A stretch of DNA of 64,000 nt from Bacillus nitratireducens (GCF_001884135.1 NZ_MAOC01000051.1:124001-188000); one strand, 5' to 3'; positions 45,258-54,588 are shown, counted from the first letter of the stretch. Numbers and translations: made by a program. The notes: generated by a model from the sequence alone, not told the origin.

Positions 45258-45275
45258 TTGTGAAATATTTCACAA
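45258..45275. promoter_or_regulatory. Rex operator 1
   Basis: TTGTGAAATATTTCACAA, a perfect 18-base palindrome identical to the Rex consensus TTGTGAAWWWWTTCACAA, about 110 bases upstream of the adhE start codon. Confidence 0.92.
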
Positions 45276-45342
45276 GTTTGTTCGTGAATAACATTTCATG
45301 AATTCAATATACATGAAATCATTTCATTTGTGTATGTCTAAT

Positions 45343-45360
45343 TTGTGAAATATTTCACAA
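45343..45360. promoter_or_regulatory. Rex operator 2
   Basis: TTGTGAAATATTTCACAA again, 85 bases further from adhE and directly before the mccB terminator. A third, weaker palindrome (ATGAAATCATTTCAT at about 45313-45327) lies between. Confidence 0.88.
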
Positions 45361-45368
45361 ATTAACAT

Positions 45369-45411
45369 AATAAAAATGCACTGCTCTATATTAGCAGTGC
45401 ATTTTTATTAT
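45369..45411 (-). terminator. mccB terminator
   Basis: AATAAAAATGCACTGCT/AGCAGTGCATTTTTATT, 17-bp perfect stem. It overlaps the mccB stop region. Confidence 0.88.
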
Positions 45412-46541
45412 GCTAGTGCTTGTGCCAAATCTTCAATTAAATCTTCTCCATCTTCAATACCAACAGAGATTCGAATTAATGTATCTGTAATTCCTAATTC
45501 TTTACGGCGATCTGCTGGGATTGATGCATGTGTCATTTGAGACGGGATAGAAATTAAACTTTCTACTGCTCCTAAACTTTCAGCAAGTGTGAAATACTGT
45601 AACTTCTCAAGTACTCTATTTAACGTTTCCTCACTGTCTACATCAAATGAGATGATTGCACCAAATCCATTCGCCTGTTCTGTTGCTAATTCGTGATTTT
45701 GATGTGATTCAAGACCTGGATAATATACTTTATTTACTTTTGGATGGTTATTTAAAAACTCAGCAATTGCGCGTGAATTTATTTCATGCTCTTCCATACG
45801 AATCCCTAACGTTTTTAAACCGCGAAGTAGTAGGAAGCTATCTTGTGGTCCAAGAATACCTCCTGTTGAGTTTTGTACGAAATGAAGATCTTCTGCTAGT
45901 TGTGGGCTATTTACAACGACTAGGCCTGCAACTACGTCACTATGACCTCCTAAATATTTCGTTGCACTATGAAGTACAATGTCTGCTCCTAAAGAAATTG
46001 GCGACTGCCAATATGGCGTCATGAATGTGTTATCAATAATTGTTAATAAATCGTTTTCTTTAGCAAGAGTAGATATTTTCTTAATATCAGTAATTTTTAG
46101 TAATGGATTCGTTGGTGTTTCTACATAAATTGCTTTCGTATTTGGGCGAATTGCTTCTACAACTTCCTCTAGGTTTGTTGTATCTACAAATGTATGCTCA
46201 ATGCCGAAACGATTTAGTATTTTTGTAATCACGCGGTATGTTCCGCCATAAACATCATCTGTTAAAATAACGTGGTCACCTTTTGAGAATAGCATAATAG
46301 TTGCTGTAATAGCAGCCATTCCTGAGCCAAATGCAAATCCAGCATGACCGTTTTCTAATACAGCAATCATTTCTTCTAAAGCTGCACGTGTTGGGTTGCC
46401 TGTACGTGAATATTCATATCCTTGATGCTTACCAACTGCTTCTTGTTTGTACGTACTTGTTTGATAGATCGGTACGTTTACAGATCCAGTTGAAGGTTCT
46501 CCTATGCGAATACCATGAATTAACTTTGTCTTTGCTCTCAT
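45408..46541 (-). CDS. mccB: Cystathionine gamma-lyase (MccB)
   Basis: 377 residues. PLP-dependent Cys/Met metabolism family: lysine in LHSATKYLGGHSDV, start TKLIHGIRIGEPSTGSVNVPIYQTSTY. It cleaves cystathionine to cysteine in the reverse transsulfuration route. It follows mccA by 3 bases. It could equally be annotated as a homocysteine gamma-lyase-like enzyme; the context decides. Confidence 0.92.
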   Translation of the reverse strand: MRAKTKLIHGIRIGEPSTGSVNVPIYQTSTYKQEAVGKHQGYEYSRTGNPTRAALEEMIAVLENGHAGFAFGSGMAAITATIMLFSKGDHVILTDDVYGGTYRVITKILNRFGIEHTFVDTTNLEEVVEAIRPNTKAIYVETPTNPLLKITDIKKISTLAKENDLLTIIDNTFMTPYWQSPISLGADIVLHSATKYLGGHSDVVAGLVVVNSPQLAEDLHFVQNSTGGILGPQDSFLLLRGLKTLGIRMEEHEINSRAIAEFLNNHPKVNKVYYPGLESHQNHELATEQANGFGAIISFDVDSEETLNRVLEKLQYFTLAESLGAVESLISIPSQMTHASIPADRRKELGITDTLIRISVGIEDGEDLIEDLAQALA

Positions 46542-46544
46542 TTT

Positions 46545-47468
46545 CTATTCCCATCCTTTGTATATGTCTTTGCTTAAATAGCGCTCACTACTATCAGGAA
46601 AAATCGTTACAATATTTGTACCTGGTGTTGCTTTCTCTGCCTCAAGTAAGCTCGCATGAAATGCTGCTCCTGAAGAGCTTCCAACAAGAAGGCCTTCCTT
46701 TTGCGCCAATTCTTTCACTCGTAAAAATGCATGTCGATCAGAAATCGTATGAATTCCATCAAAATAAGATGTTTTTAAAAATGGTGGAATGAATTCAAGA
46801 CCAATTCCTTCTGTTTCATGTGAACCAGCTTTACCGCCATTTAAAATAGAGCCTTCTGGTTCTACAATAACCGTTTTAATATCAATGTTTTTCTCTTTCA
46901 AATAAGATGCAGTTCCCATAAACGTACCGCCAGTTCCTGCCCCTGCAACAAATATGTTAATCTCTCCATTCAGTGCCGACCAAAGTTCAGGTCCTAGCGT
47001 TTTAAAATAAGCACGAGGGTTTGCTTCATTCGCAAACTGACTTGGAGAGTATGAATTTGGTATTTCCTTTACTAATTCTTTTGCCTTTGCAATTGCGCCG
47101 GTCATTCCTTGCTCAGTCGGTGTATGCACAACCGTTGCACCTAGCGCTTTCATTAATTCTTGCTTTTCAATACTAAATTTCTCTGGTACACAAACGATGA
47201 CACGTAAATCATGTTCTAACGCTGCAAGTGCCAGTCCAATGCCAGTATTTCCAGCCGTCGGTTCAATAATTGTTCCGCCCTGGGTAACAAGCCCCTTTTC
47301 TAACGCATCTTCGATTAATTCTCTTCCTAAACGATCCTTAACGCTTCCGCCTGGGTTGTAAAATTCAAGCTTTGCAAATAAACGGACTCCTTCTGGAAGT
47401 GAAAAACGAGTAATTTCTACAATTGGTGTATGACCAATCAATTCATGAACGCCACGATATACATTCAT
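46545..47468 (-). CDS. mccA: O-acetylserine-dependent cystathionine beta-synthase (MccA)
   Basis: 307 residues from ATG 47468 (GGGGGAGAACACG upstream). PLP lysine in PGGSVKDRLGREL, GNTGIGLALAA phosphate loop, VAGAGTGGTFMG. It condenses O-acetylserine-type substrate with homocysteine to cystathionine. With MccB it makes cysteine from methionine-derived homocysteine. Confidence 0.92.
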   Translation of the reverse strand: MNVYRGVHELIGHTPIVEITRFSLPEGVRLFAKLEFYNPGGSVKDRLGRELIEDALEKGLVTQGGTIIEPTAGNTGIGLALAALEHDLRVIVCVPEKFSIEKQELMKALGATVVHTPTEQGMTGAIAKAKELVKEIPNSYSPSQFANEANPRAYFKTLGPELWSALNGEINIFVAGAGTGGTFMGTASYLKEKNIDIKTVIVEPEGSILNGGKAGSHETEGIGLEFIPPFLKTSYFDGIHTISDRHAFLRVKELAQKEGLLVGSSSGAAFHASLLEAEKATPGTNIVTIFPDSSERYLSKDIYKGWE

Positions 47469-47497
47469 CGTGTTCTCCCCCTTATTTGCCAATAAAG

Positions 47498-47545
47498 AAA
47501 AGGCAACTGTATGTATTTTCTTTATATGAGACAGTTGCCTTTTTG
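47498..47545 (-). terminator. Terminator between mtnN and mccA
   Basis: AAAAGGCAACTGT/ACAGTTGCCTTTT, 13-bp stem with a 20-base loop, then TTTTCTTTATT on the minus strand. mccAB may be expressed partly by readthrough. Confidence 0.7.
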
Positions 47546-47550
47546 TTACA

Positions 47551-48246
47551 TTACTTTAACTCTTCTAGTACTTTTACGATAAAGTTTGTAGAATGAAGAG
47601 CTGCTTGATCTAAAAATTGATCAAATGAAACATTTGATTCTTTACCAGCAATATCAGAAAGTGCACGAATAATAACAAACGGAACTTCATATTGGTGGCA
47701 TACTTGTGCAACAGCTGCTGCTTCCATTTCTACTGCATAAAGATCTTCAAATTTATCACGAATTGCCGCAACGCGGTTCGGATCACTCATAAATGAATCG
47801 CCTGTTGCAATCATACCTTTTACAACTTGAATATTTTCTTCTGCCTGCATACATTTCTCAGCTAATGCAACTAATGCGTCATCAGCTTTAAATCCAGGCG
47901 GCATTCCTGGCACTTGACCATATTCATAGTTAAATGCTGTTACATCTACGTCATGGTGACGAACTTCTGTTGAAATAACCACATCTCCAACATTTAAAGA
48001 GTGATGGAATCCACCAGCTGAACCAGTATTAATTACTTTTTCAGGCTTATATCTTTCTAATAAAATCGTCGTTGACATCGCTGCGTTTACTTTACCAATA
48101 CCAGACTTTAACAAGATTACTTCATGTCCTGCTAATAGCCCTTTCGTAAATTCACAACCTGCAACAGTTTCTGTTTCTGCTTGTTCTAGTTTGTCACGTA
48201 AAATACGTACTTCTTCTTCCATTGCTCCAATTACAGCAATTCTCAA
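47551..48246 (-). CDS. mtnN: 5'-methylthioadenosine/S-adenosylhomocysteine nucleosidase
   Basis: 231 residues. [16 protein letters not shown] and the end [16 protein letters not shown] are standard. It splits MTA and SAH to adenine and thioribose sugars. The start is TTG 48246 after AGAGGG, 15 bases after yrrT. It supplies homocysteine to the mcc pathway through later steps. Confidence 0.95.
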   Translation of the reverse strand: MRIAVIGAMEEEVRILRDKLEQAETETVAGCEFTKGLLAGHEVILLKSGIGKVNAAMSTTILLERYKPEKVINTGSAGGFHHSLNVGDVVISTEVRHHDVDVTAFNYEYGQVPGMPPGFKADDALVALAEKCMQAEENIQVVKGMIATGDSFMSDPNRVAAIRDKFEDLYAVEMEAAAVAQVCHQYEVPFVIIRALSDIAGKESNVSFDQFLDQAALHSTNFIVKVLEELK

Positions 48247-48260
48247 TCTAATCCCTCTTT

Positions 48261-48899
48261 CTATTGCTTAGTTGCCTCCATTACCCAAACGAAATGATTT
48301 AATCTCGTGAACGTTACATGGAAGCCATTGTTTTCAAAAATAGATTGCATGATAGGAATACGTGTATAGTATTCTGTTTGCAAATCGTTTGCTAACTGAT
48401 GAAAACCTCTTTGTTTTGCTGTTTCAACAGTTTTATCATATGCATCTTGATCTGCAAATATTGTATCAGCAAACACTATTTTACCACCTTTGTTTAGCAA
48501 TTGACTATACTTCGCAATCGCTACGTCTTTTTCTTCATCTGTTAAATGATGAAATGCATAGGTGCTCACAATGGTATCAATTGAATTTGGAACTTCGAAT
48601 GAAAGAAAATCACCTTCTGTAATTGAAAACTTTTGCGGCAATTTTTCTTTAGCAATCATGCGCATTTCGCGTGACGGTTCTATACCGTAAACTGTACGAC
48701 CAGCAAGTAATAATTTATTTGTTAAATTGCCAGTACCAACACCAAATTCTAATACGTTACCAAATGACTTGTTAACTACATCCTCTAAAATGTCCTCATA
48801 ACGGGCGAAAACTTCTTTATATTGTATATCTTCACCTTGTACGAATGAGTCGTACGTATGAGCCCACTCATCAAATAAACCATTAAATTCTGTCCCCAT
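48261..48899 (-). CDS. yrrT: YrrT, SAM-dependent methyltransferase
   Basis: 212 residues from ATG 48899 (AAAAGGGGAA upstream). Motif I is [16 protein letters not shown], with [10 protein letters not shown] following. It is the first gene of the yrrT-mtnN-mccA-mccB operon in B. subtilis and here. The methyl acceptor is unknown; the product SAH would feed mtnN. Confidence 0.88.
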   Translation of the reverse strand: MGTEFNGLFDEWAHTYDSFVQGEDIQYKEVFARYEDILEDVVNKSFGNVLEFGVGTGNLTNKLLLAGRTVYGIEPSREMRMIAKEKLPQKFSITEGDFLSFEVPNSIDTIVSTYAFHHLTDEEKDVAIAKYSQLLNKGGKIVFADTIFADQDAYDKTVETAKQRGFHQLANDLQTEYYTRIPIMQSIFENNGFHVTFTRLNHFVWVMEATKQ

Positions 48900-48933
48900 A
48901 AAAATTCCCCTTTTTCTTATCGGTTTTATCAGT

Positions 48934-48962
48934 ATAATATGCCCTCTTTCTAAAAATGTCAA
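48934..48962 (-). promoter_or_regulatory. Sigma-A promoter of the yrrT-mcc operon
   Basis: Minus strand TTGACA (48962-48957), 17-base spacer, TATTAT (48939-48934). The B. subtilis operon is controlled by CymR; I note TGATAAAACCGATAAG after the -10 but cannot confirm a CymR site. Confidence 0.75.
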
Positions 48963-49035
48963 TTGAAATGTACATGGTATTTCCTTCTTTTCTTTGTTAC
49001 ACTATAGGTGATTACATAGGAGAGGGGTCGTCTTC

Positions 49036-49251
49036 GTGTCATTTACCTTTGAAATGTTAGAAGATAAAGTAGAGTTTTTTGAAGCGGGAGACTTAGCTTC
49101 TTTAGAACGAAAAATTAGTGAACAAATCGATAATAATAAAGCACTTATGCTTGAGGTTCATCACATCTCGCATCAAATGGTTATGGATCCGGAAAGCAAA
49201 AGACCATATTATAGCGCGGTTGTTCATTTTAAATTAAAAAAATTACGCTAA
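49036..49251 (+). CDS. YrzA-like small protein (DUF2536)
   Basis: 71 residues from GTG 49036 (AGGAGAGGGG upstream). Sequence MSFTFEMLEDKVEFFEAGDL and HHISHQMVMDPESKRPYYSAVVHF fits the DUF2536 family as I recall it. Soluble, function unknown. Divergent from yrrT, convergent with yrrS. Confidence 0.7.
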   Translation: MSFTFEMLEDKVEFFEAGDLASLERKISEQIDNNKALMLEVHHISHQMVMDPESKRPYYSAVVHFKLKKLR

Positions 49252-49254
49252 CTA

Positions 49255-49287
49255 AAAAAGAGAAGCTCATAAGAGCTTCTCTTTTTT
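49255..49287 (+). terminator. Bidirectional terminator
   Basis: AAAAAGAGAAGCTC/GAGCTTCTCTTTTT, 14-bp stem with a 4-base loop. Confidence 0.92.
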
Positions 49288-49933
49288 AGTTTAGAGTTTG
49301 AACAAGTACTGGTTTCCAGCCTTCATTGTCTACCCAATCAATATTTACATAATATTTTTTACCTGATTGTTTATCTTGTACGTTACCGTAAGCTTTATTC
49401 TTACCGTTATTTCCGATTCTATGAATAACTAATTGCTCTACTGGAACGTCAATTGCAGCGGAAATTGCTTGATTCATCTCATTCCAATCTGCTGTACCTT
49501 TTTTAAACGTCATCGCAGGTGTTGCGCCTTGCTCTGTACCTACTGGCTTCCAAGAAGATTTCGTATAAGCATCGGTTGCCTTTGGCTGTGTTTTTTCAGC
49601 TGGTACTTTCTCGTTAGCTTTCGCTTCTTCTTCAGCTTTTTTCTGTTCTTCTTCAGCCTTTTGCTTCTCTTCTTCCTTCTTCTTAGCTTCTGCCTTCTCT
49701 TGCTCGTTCTTCTTCGTCTCTTCTTTACCTTTAGCTTTCTCAGCTTTATTCTCTTTTGTTGTTTGCTGAGCTACTTTTTTATCACTAGAAGACGCTTGCT
49801 CTTTTGTTTCAGGAACAAACAATTGATATGCCACAATAGCTACTGCTACTAATACAATAGCGATTGCAATATTTAAAACACCGTTTTGACGACGTTTTTG
49901 TTGTTTCTGTTGGAATCTAGATCCTCCTGCCAT
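49286..49933 (-). CDS. yrrS: YrrS family membrane-anchored protein (DUF1510)
   Basis: 215 residues. A basic N-terminus is followed by one helix (about residues 19-37, VLNIAIAIVLVAVAIVAYQL). A long Lys/Glu/Ala linker (about 45-115) is likely helical or disordered. The C-terminal DUF1510 domain (WKPVGTEQGATPAMTFKKGTADWNEM) closes the protein. It is paired with pbpI, as in B. subtilis, so a role with the sporulation penicillin-binding protein is likely. It starts at ATG 49933. Confidence 0.85.
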   Translation of the reverse strand: MAGGSRFQQKQQKRRQNGVLNIAIAIVLVAVAIVAYQLFVPETKEQASSSDKKVAQQTTKENKAEKAKGKEETKKNEQEKAEAKKKEEEKQKAEEEQKKAEEEAKANEKVPAEKTQPKATDAYTKSSWKPVGTEQGATPAMTFKKGTADWNEMNQAISAAIDVPVEQLVIHRIGNNGKNKAYGNVQDKQSGKKYYVNIDWVDNEGWKPVLVQTLN

Positions 49934-50049
49934 TCTTCAAACCTCCATGCAGTTTTTCATACTTGCTATTGTAACATTAAATCTAGAAAGGTTGAACATT
50001 TACAATAATATTTTCACGAAATGAAAACATTTCATAAATAATTGCAAGA

Positions 50050-51804
50050 TTACTTTTCATTTTCTAATCTATGAATTGCTTCTACCAGTTCTGTAAAAAC
50101 GGGTGTAACTACATTTTTGTTACTATCTGTTTCTATATCAACTACAACTAAAGCATACCTTGGATTTTCATATGGAAAATAACCTGCAAACCAGCGATTC
50201 ACCTTTTCTCCTTTTCCTGTTTGTGCCGTTCCAGATTTTCCGGCAACATTTAGTGGTAACGAACGGAACACTGTTCCCGTTCCTTTCTCCGTCGTTACAA
50301 CACCTCTTAATAATTCTTGTAGCTTTTTCACCGTTTCATAAGAAAGCTGTTTCCCAGTTAATTCATGATTTTCAAATGTAAAAAAGTCGGTTCCATTTTT
50401 ATACACTATTTTTTTTACAGCTTTCACTTCCAACTTCTCTCCATCTCTAGCAATTGTCGCCATCATATTCGCTATAGCTAGAGGCGACACGCGTACATCT
50501 TTTTGTCCAATCATCGTTTGAGCAATGGCTTTTCTACTAACTTTATTTTCTTCACTTCTCCAAATTACAGCATTCTTTTCTTCTGGTAATTGCTCAAATT
50601 CCGATGTATGAAATACCGAACCTTTCCACCCTACCTTCTTACTTGCTCCTAAGGCCCCTAAATACGTTTCTAACACATCCCTATCCTTTTGCATTAGTTC
50701 ATCACCTAATACAGCAAACGTTCGATTACAGCTTCTAGCAAAGCTTTCCTTAAAGTTTAATGACCCCATCATAACTTGTGGAAGATTTTCACCGTATAAA
50801 TCCGTATTACAGTTAAATACACGGTTAAATCGCACCAAATTTTGATCAATTGCCGCCGCTGCAACTACTGTTTTAAAAACAGATCCAGGAAAATGAGGAG
50901 TTAACATTTGATTTTCCAGTGTTGCTTTGTATGCGCTCCTATCATTCATCTGTAAAGATGGCTTACTTACCATTGCTAAAACTTCACTATTTTTTATGTC
51001 TAGTAATACTAATCCACCTTTTTTTATTCCGTTTTCATTTATAATCTGTTCAGCTTGCCGTTGCAACGTTTTATGTAACGTTGTTTGAATAGTAACTGGA
51101 TAAAATGGATTTCCTGGTGAAGTGTATTTTGCCTGCTTCCCGAAAATCGGCTCTCCTTGCCGATCCACTTGATATAGTACTTTTGCTTCTCCATCAGTAA
51201 GTAAAAATTCATCAAATGATTGTTGCAATCCGGAAATACCAATTGGCGTTTGTTCCGAAAGTTTTTTCATTTCTCCATAGCGCTTTTGAAATTCCTGTTC
51301 ATTCTCTCCCACATCACCAATTAAATGATTTACCTCTCCCGTTTGCTTCAATCGAGCTTCTGCTGCTACAATGCCTAAAGTATCTAACTGATTTACCTTC
51401 TCCATCTGCTCAACCGTTAATTGAAATGGGATATTCCCCCTTTGTAATATAAATGCTTTATTCTTACTTTTCATTTGCAGTCTTATCTCTTGTCTCGACA
51501 AACCAATGATATGCGAAATTTTCTCTAACATGTCATTTTTTATTTGTAAAAATGGAAAAATAATTAGAACTGGATATTTCTCTTCACCGATTTCCTTACC
51601 ATTTCGATCTGTAAAGTGCCCTCTTCCATTATCTACTGTAAGTGATTGCGTTCGCTGCGTAACACTTTTTTCAATTAAATTGATATTTTGGTCAGTAAAT
51701 GATTCCGTATCTAAAATCTGTATTTGGATTAAGCGACAAAGTAGTAAAAACATTACACTCATAAAACAAATTAAAACAACTGTAATTCTCCGTTTTATTT
51801 TCAT
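50050..51804 (-). CDS. pbpI: Class B penicillin-binding protein PbpI (YrrR)
   Basis: 584 residues from ATG 51804. N-terminal anchor (RITVVLICFMSVMFLLLCRL), class B dimerisation region, then the transpeptidase domain. SxxK is in PGSVFKTV, SxN in RSCNRTF, KTG-type in KSGTAQTG. It cross-links peptidoglycan; in B. subtilis pbpI is a forespore (sigma-F) gene. Its ribosome binding site lies inside a terminator-like hairpin (separate entry). Confidence 0.92.
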   Translation of the reverse strand: MKIKRRITVVLICFMSVMFLLLCRLIQIQILDTESFTDQNINLIEKSVTQRTQSLTVDNGRGHFTDRNGKEIGEEKYPVLIIFPFLQIKNDMLEKISHIIGLSRQEIRLQMKSKNKAFILQRGNIPFQLTVEQMEKVNQLDTLGIVAAEARLKQTGEVNHLIGDVGENEQEFQKRYGEMKKLSEQTPIGISGLQQSFDEFLLTDGEAKVLYQVDRQGEPIFGKQAKYTSPGNPFYPVTIQTTLHKTLQRQAEQIINENGIKKGGLVLLDIKNSEVLAMVSKPSLQMNDRSAYKATLENQMLTPHFPGSVFKTVVAAAAIDQNLVRFNRVFNCNTDLYGENLPQVMMGSLNFKESFARSCNRTFAVLGDELMQKDRDVLETYLGALGASKKVGWKGSVFHTSEFEQLPEEKNAVIWRSEENKVSRKAIAQTMIGQKDVRVSPLAIANMMATIARDGEKLEVKAVKKIVYKNGTDFFTFENHELTGKQLSYETVKKLQELLRGVVTTEKGTGTVFRSLPLNVAGKSGTAQTGKGEKVNRWFAGYFPYENPRYALVVVDIETDSNKNVVTPVFTELVEAIHRLENEK

Positions 51805-51809
51805 AAAAA

Positions 51810-51841
51810 ACACCTCGTCTCATGTAGTTTAGACGAGGTGT
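51810..51841 (-). promoter_or_regulatory. Hairpin containing the pbpI ribosome binding site
   Basis: Minus strand ACACCTCGTCT/AGACGAGGTGT, 11-bp perfect stem with a 10-base loop, then TTTTTT and the ATG. The GAGGTG of the 3' arm is the ribosome binding site. It has terminator form and would also hide the site. Confidence 0.7.
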
Positions 51842-51862
51842 TTCATCTTTTATACAAATAAA

Positions 51863-51895
51863 AAAATCACCCGTTTTTACACGAGTGATTTTTAC
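51863..51895 (-). terminator. greA terminator
   Basis: AAAATCAC/GTGATTTT outer stem with an inner CGT/ACG, followed on the minus strand by a T-run. Confidence 0.75.
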
Positions 51896-51896
51896 G

Positions 51897-52373
51897 TTAT
51901 TTTACAGAGATAATCTCTACTTGCATTTCTCCACCTGGTGTTTGAATTGCTACCTTCTCACCAATTTGCTTACCTAATAAACTTTTTGCGATTGGAGAAT
52001 CGTTAGAAATTCTTCCTTCAAATGGATCTGCTTCTGCGCTACCTACGATTGTGTAAGATTCTTCATCTCCACCTGGTAACTCTTTAAATGTTACTGTTTT
52101 ACCTAATGTAACAACTGTAGATTCTTCACCGTTATCTGTGATGATAACTGCGTTACGAATCATGTTTTCTAATTGTGTAATACGTCCTTCTACGAACGCT
52201 TGCTCATCTTTTGCTGCATCGTACTCAGAGTTCTCAGAAAGATCTCCGAAGCTACGTGCAATCTTAATGCGCTCTACAACCTCTTTACGTTTTACCGTTT
52301 TTAAATCCTCAAGTTCGTTCTCTAGCTTTTGCTTACCCTCTTGCGTCATTGGGTATGTTTTTTCTGTTGCCAT
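51897..52373 (-). CDS. greA: Transcription elongation factor GreA
   Basis: 158 residues from ATG 52373 (AAAGGAGTGG upstream). Coiled-coil N-terminal domain ([28 protein letters not shown] ... with acidic tip [16 protein letters not shown]), then the C-terminal FKBP-like domain ([18 protein letters not shown]). It rescues backtracked RNA polymerase. It has a long, structured leader with a terminator hairpin. Confidence 0.95.
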   Translation of the reverse strand: MATEKTYPMTQEGKQKLENELEDLKTVKRKEVVERIKIARSFGDLSENSEYDAAKDEQAFVEGRITQLENMIRNAVIITDNGEESTVVTLGKTVTFKELPGGDEESYTIVGSAEADPFEGRISNDSPIAKSLLGKQIGEKVAIQTPGGEMQVEIISVK

Positions 52374-52403
52374 ATTTTCCACTCCTTTTATATACCAATC
52401 CCC

Positions 52404-52435
52404 TGAAAAAAAGAGGAGTTCCATATGAAAACTCC
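52404..52435 (-). terminator. Terminator-like hairpin in the greA leader
   Basis: Minus strand GGAGTT/AACTCC stem with a 9-base loop followed by TCTTTTTTTC, 30 bases upstream of the greA start. It either ends the udk operon transcript or attenuates greA. Confidence 0.65.
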
Positions 52436-52601
52436 CCCACTTATATGTGTAGCGGAGGTTTCTAGTACGCTTGCACTAGCGGAGTTGTCACATACAACCC
52501 CGTATTCCCAATTCTTCTTTATATAAAGAAGATATGTATGGAAAGTTGATATAAATATGCCCTCACCTATATATAGATGAGGTTGCATGTTTCATTGTAT
52601 T
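52436..52601 (-). other. Structured greA leader/intergenic sequence
   Basis: About 165 bases with no ORF. It contains TAGCGGAG twice in direct repeat, CTAGT/ACTAG and TTCTTTATATAAAGAA palindromes, and CCTCA/TGAGG arms. I recognise no known RNA class. Confidence 0.4.
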
Positions 52602-52632
52602 CGATAGGAAGGGAAAAAATCCCTTCCTATCG
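52602..52632 (-). terminator. Perfect hairpin after udk
   Basis: CGATAGGAAGGGA/TCCCTTCCTATCG, 13-bp perfect stem with an A/T-only 5-base loop, 20 bases past the udk stop. No T-run follows, so termination is uncertain; it may protect the 3' end. Confidence 0.6.
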
Positions 52633-52651
52633 TATATCTTTTACTATGCTA

Positions 52652-53290
52652 TTACAAATTTACTTTTTGTTCAAGAATTGTTGCAATTTTTGTCACCATA
52701 ATATCAATTGCAACATGGTTTTGTCCACCTTCAGGGATAATAATATCCGCAAATTTCTTAGAAGGCTCAATAAATTGATTGTGCATTGGACGTACAACAG
52801 TTACGTATTGATCAATAACTGAATCCATCGTACGACCACGCTCTTCAATATCACGCTGCATGCGGCGTAAAATACGAAGATCCGCGTCTGTATCAACGAA
52901 TAGCTTAATGTCCATTAACTCACAAAGACGTGGGTCTTCTAAAATAAGAATTCCTTCTAAAATGATTACATCTTTCGGCTCAACTGGAATAATTTCTTCT
53001 GAACGCGTATGCAATGTATAGTCATATACAGGCTTATCAATTTGCTCATATGCAAGCAACTGCTGCAAATGTTCAATTAACAGATCATTATCAAACGCAA
53101 GCGGATGATCATAATTTGTTTTTAAACGCTCTTCCATTGGTAAATGGCTTTGATCTTTGTAATAATAATCTTGCTCCAAGATTAAAATGGAATGACCTTT
53201 AAAATGGTCAAAAATCGCTTTCGTTACACTTGTTTTTCCTGATCCTGAACCACCAGCGATTCCAATTACAACAGGCTTATTCGTCCCCAT
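52652..53290 (-). CDS. udk: Uridine kinase
   Basis: 212 residues. Walker A GGSGSGKT (13-20), [29 protein letters not shown] substrate region, and [10 protein letters not shown]. It phosphorylates uridine and cytidine in pyrimidine salvage. It starts at ATG 53290, 18 bases after the trhP2 stop. Confidence 0.96.
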   Translation of the reverse strand: MGTNKPVVIGIAGGSGSGKTSVTKAIFDHFKGHSILILEQDYYYKDQSHLPMEERLKTNYDHPLAFDNDLLIEHLQQLLAYEQIDKPVYDYTLHTRSEEIIPVEPKDVIILEGILILEDPRLCELMDIKLFVDTDADLRILRRMQRDIEERGRTMDSVIDQYVTVVRPMHNQFIEPSKKFADIIIPEGGQNHVAIDIMVTKIATILEQKVNL

Positions 53291-53307
53291 TCGACTACCA
53301 CTCTTTC

Positions 53308-54588
53308 TTATTGAAGTATGTTTTTGCGCATCATATTATTCACATACACTGGTTGATCCACTTTGAATTTCACGATTTGCAACGGATGTCTCGCTGCATC
53401 TAATTCGTTTCCATCCTCATCCCAAATTTTCTCCACCGTCTGCGTAAAGTTTTCTATTTCTGGTCCAAAGAACTCCACTTCATGTCCTGGTTTGAAGTGA
53501 TTACGTTGCTCAAGCGTTACGATGCCCGTTTCTTCATTATAATCTAACACTAAACCAGCAAAATCATACGTTGTTTTCTTACTATGATTTCCAAACATTT
53601 GCTCTTGATGTCCTGGAACCCCTTCAAAGAATGCAGGAGCTGTGTCACGATTTGCACATTTATCAAGCTCATCTAACCACTCTTGTTTAAACTCAAAGTT
53701 ATCCGGATCCGCACAATACGCATCAATTACTTTACGATATACAGTTGCCACAGTCGCTACGTAATGGATAGATTTCATACGTCCTTCAACTTTTAAGCTA
53801 TCAATTCCAATTTCAATCATTTTCGGAATTGATAAAATTAAATTTAAATCTTTTGGACTCATCGCAAAGTGAGCATCTTCTTCTTGGAATAAAGGAAGCT
53901 CTTTTGCATCTTTATGTTGTGATACCGTTTGAACTAAATCATAGTCCCAGCGACAAGATTGACAACAACCACCACGGTTAGAGTCACGCGCTGTCATATG
54001 GTTACTTAATGTACATCTTCCTGAATATGCGATACACATTGCACCATGGACGAATGCTTCAATTTCAATATCCACTTTGTCCTTAATTTCTTTCATCTCT
54101 TCATAGCTTGCTTCACGAGCTAATACAAGACGATGTAAACCTTCTTCTTTCCAATACTGTGCTGCTTTCCAGTTGGATAGCGATTGTTGTGTACTTAAAT
54201 GCACCTCAACAGAAGGTGCTACACGTTTACATGTCTCAATAATAAGCGGATCAGCAACGATAATTCCCGTTACGCCAGCTTTTTCAATCCCTTTTAAATA
54301 TTCCTCTAGCCCGTCCATATTTTCATTATGTGCAAAAATATTTGTTGTTACATATATTTTCGCTCCATATTTCTTTGCAAATTCAACGCCTTCTGCCATG
54401 TCTTCCAGCGTAAAGTTACCTGCATTCGAACGAAGACCAAATTCTTGTCCACCTAAATATACAGCATCTGCCCCATAATGGATAGCTACTTTTAATTTTT
54501 CTAAGTTACCCGCAGGGATTAACAGTTCAGGTTTCTTCACAATAACGCGTTTGCCATCGATCACTCGTGAAATTTCTTGTACAGTCAT
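53308..54588 (-). CDS. trhP2: TrhP2, U32-family tRNA hydroxylation protein
   Basis: 426 residues, the long U32 form with an extra C-terminal barrel. Signature [27 protein letters not shown] at the start and [32 protein letters not shown] in the middle, with the cysteines ([17 protein letters not shown]) proposed to bind iron-sulfur. Formerly called a collagenase-like peptidase. In B. subtilis yrrO and yrrN are needed for 5-hydroxyuridine at tRNA position 34. Confidence 0.85.
   Translation of the reverse strand: MTVQEISRVIDGKRVIVKKPELLIPAGNLEKLKVAIHYGADAVYLGGQEFGLRSNAGNFTLEDMAEGVEFAKKYGAKIYVTTNIFAHNENMDGLEEYLKGIEKAGVTGIIVADPLIIETCKRVAPSVEVHLSTQQSLSNWKAAQYWKEEGLHRLVLAREASYEEMKEIKDKVDIEIEAFVHGAMCIAYSGRCTLSNHMTARDSNRGGCCQSCRWDYDLVQTVSQHKDAKELPLFQEEDAHFAMSPKDLNLILSIPKMIEIGIDSLKVEGRMKSIHYVATVATVYRKVIDAYCADPDNFEFKQEWLDELDKCANRDTAPAFFEGVPGHQEQMFGNHSKKTTYDFAGLVLDYNEETGIVTLEQRNHFKPGHEVEFFGPEIENFTQTVEKIWDEDGNELDAARHPLQIVKFKVDQPVYVNNMMRKNILQ

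Noticed and set aside
45313-45327. Third Rex site ATGAAATCATTTCAT
   Set aside because: It is palindromic but lacks the TTGTG/CACAA ends of the Rex consensus; I kept it only as a note.
46331-46792. 153-codon plus-strand ORF over mccB and mccA
   Set aside because: Antisense shadow spanning two coupled genes; no ribosome binding site.
48900-48970. S-box (SAM riboswitch) or T-box for the yrrT-mcc operon
   Set aside because: The leader between promoter and start codon is only about 30 bases; there is no room for either.
49433-49852. 139-codon plus-strand ORF opposite yrrS
   Set aside because: It is the antisense shadow of the Lys/Glu repeats of yrrS, giving an artificial run of Phe, Leu and Ser.
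52436-52601. T-box or other known riboswitch in the greA leader
   Set aside because: No AGGGTGG T-box sequence, no specifier layout and no other class motif was found.
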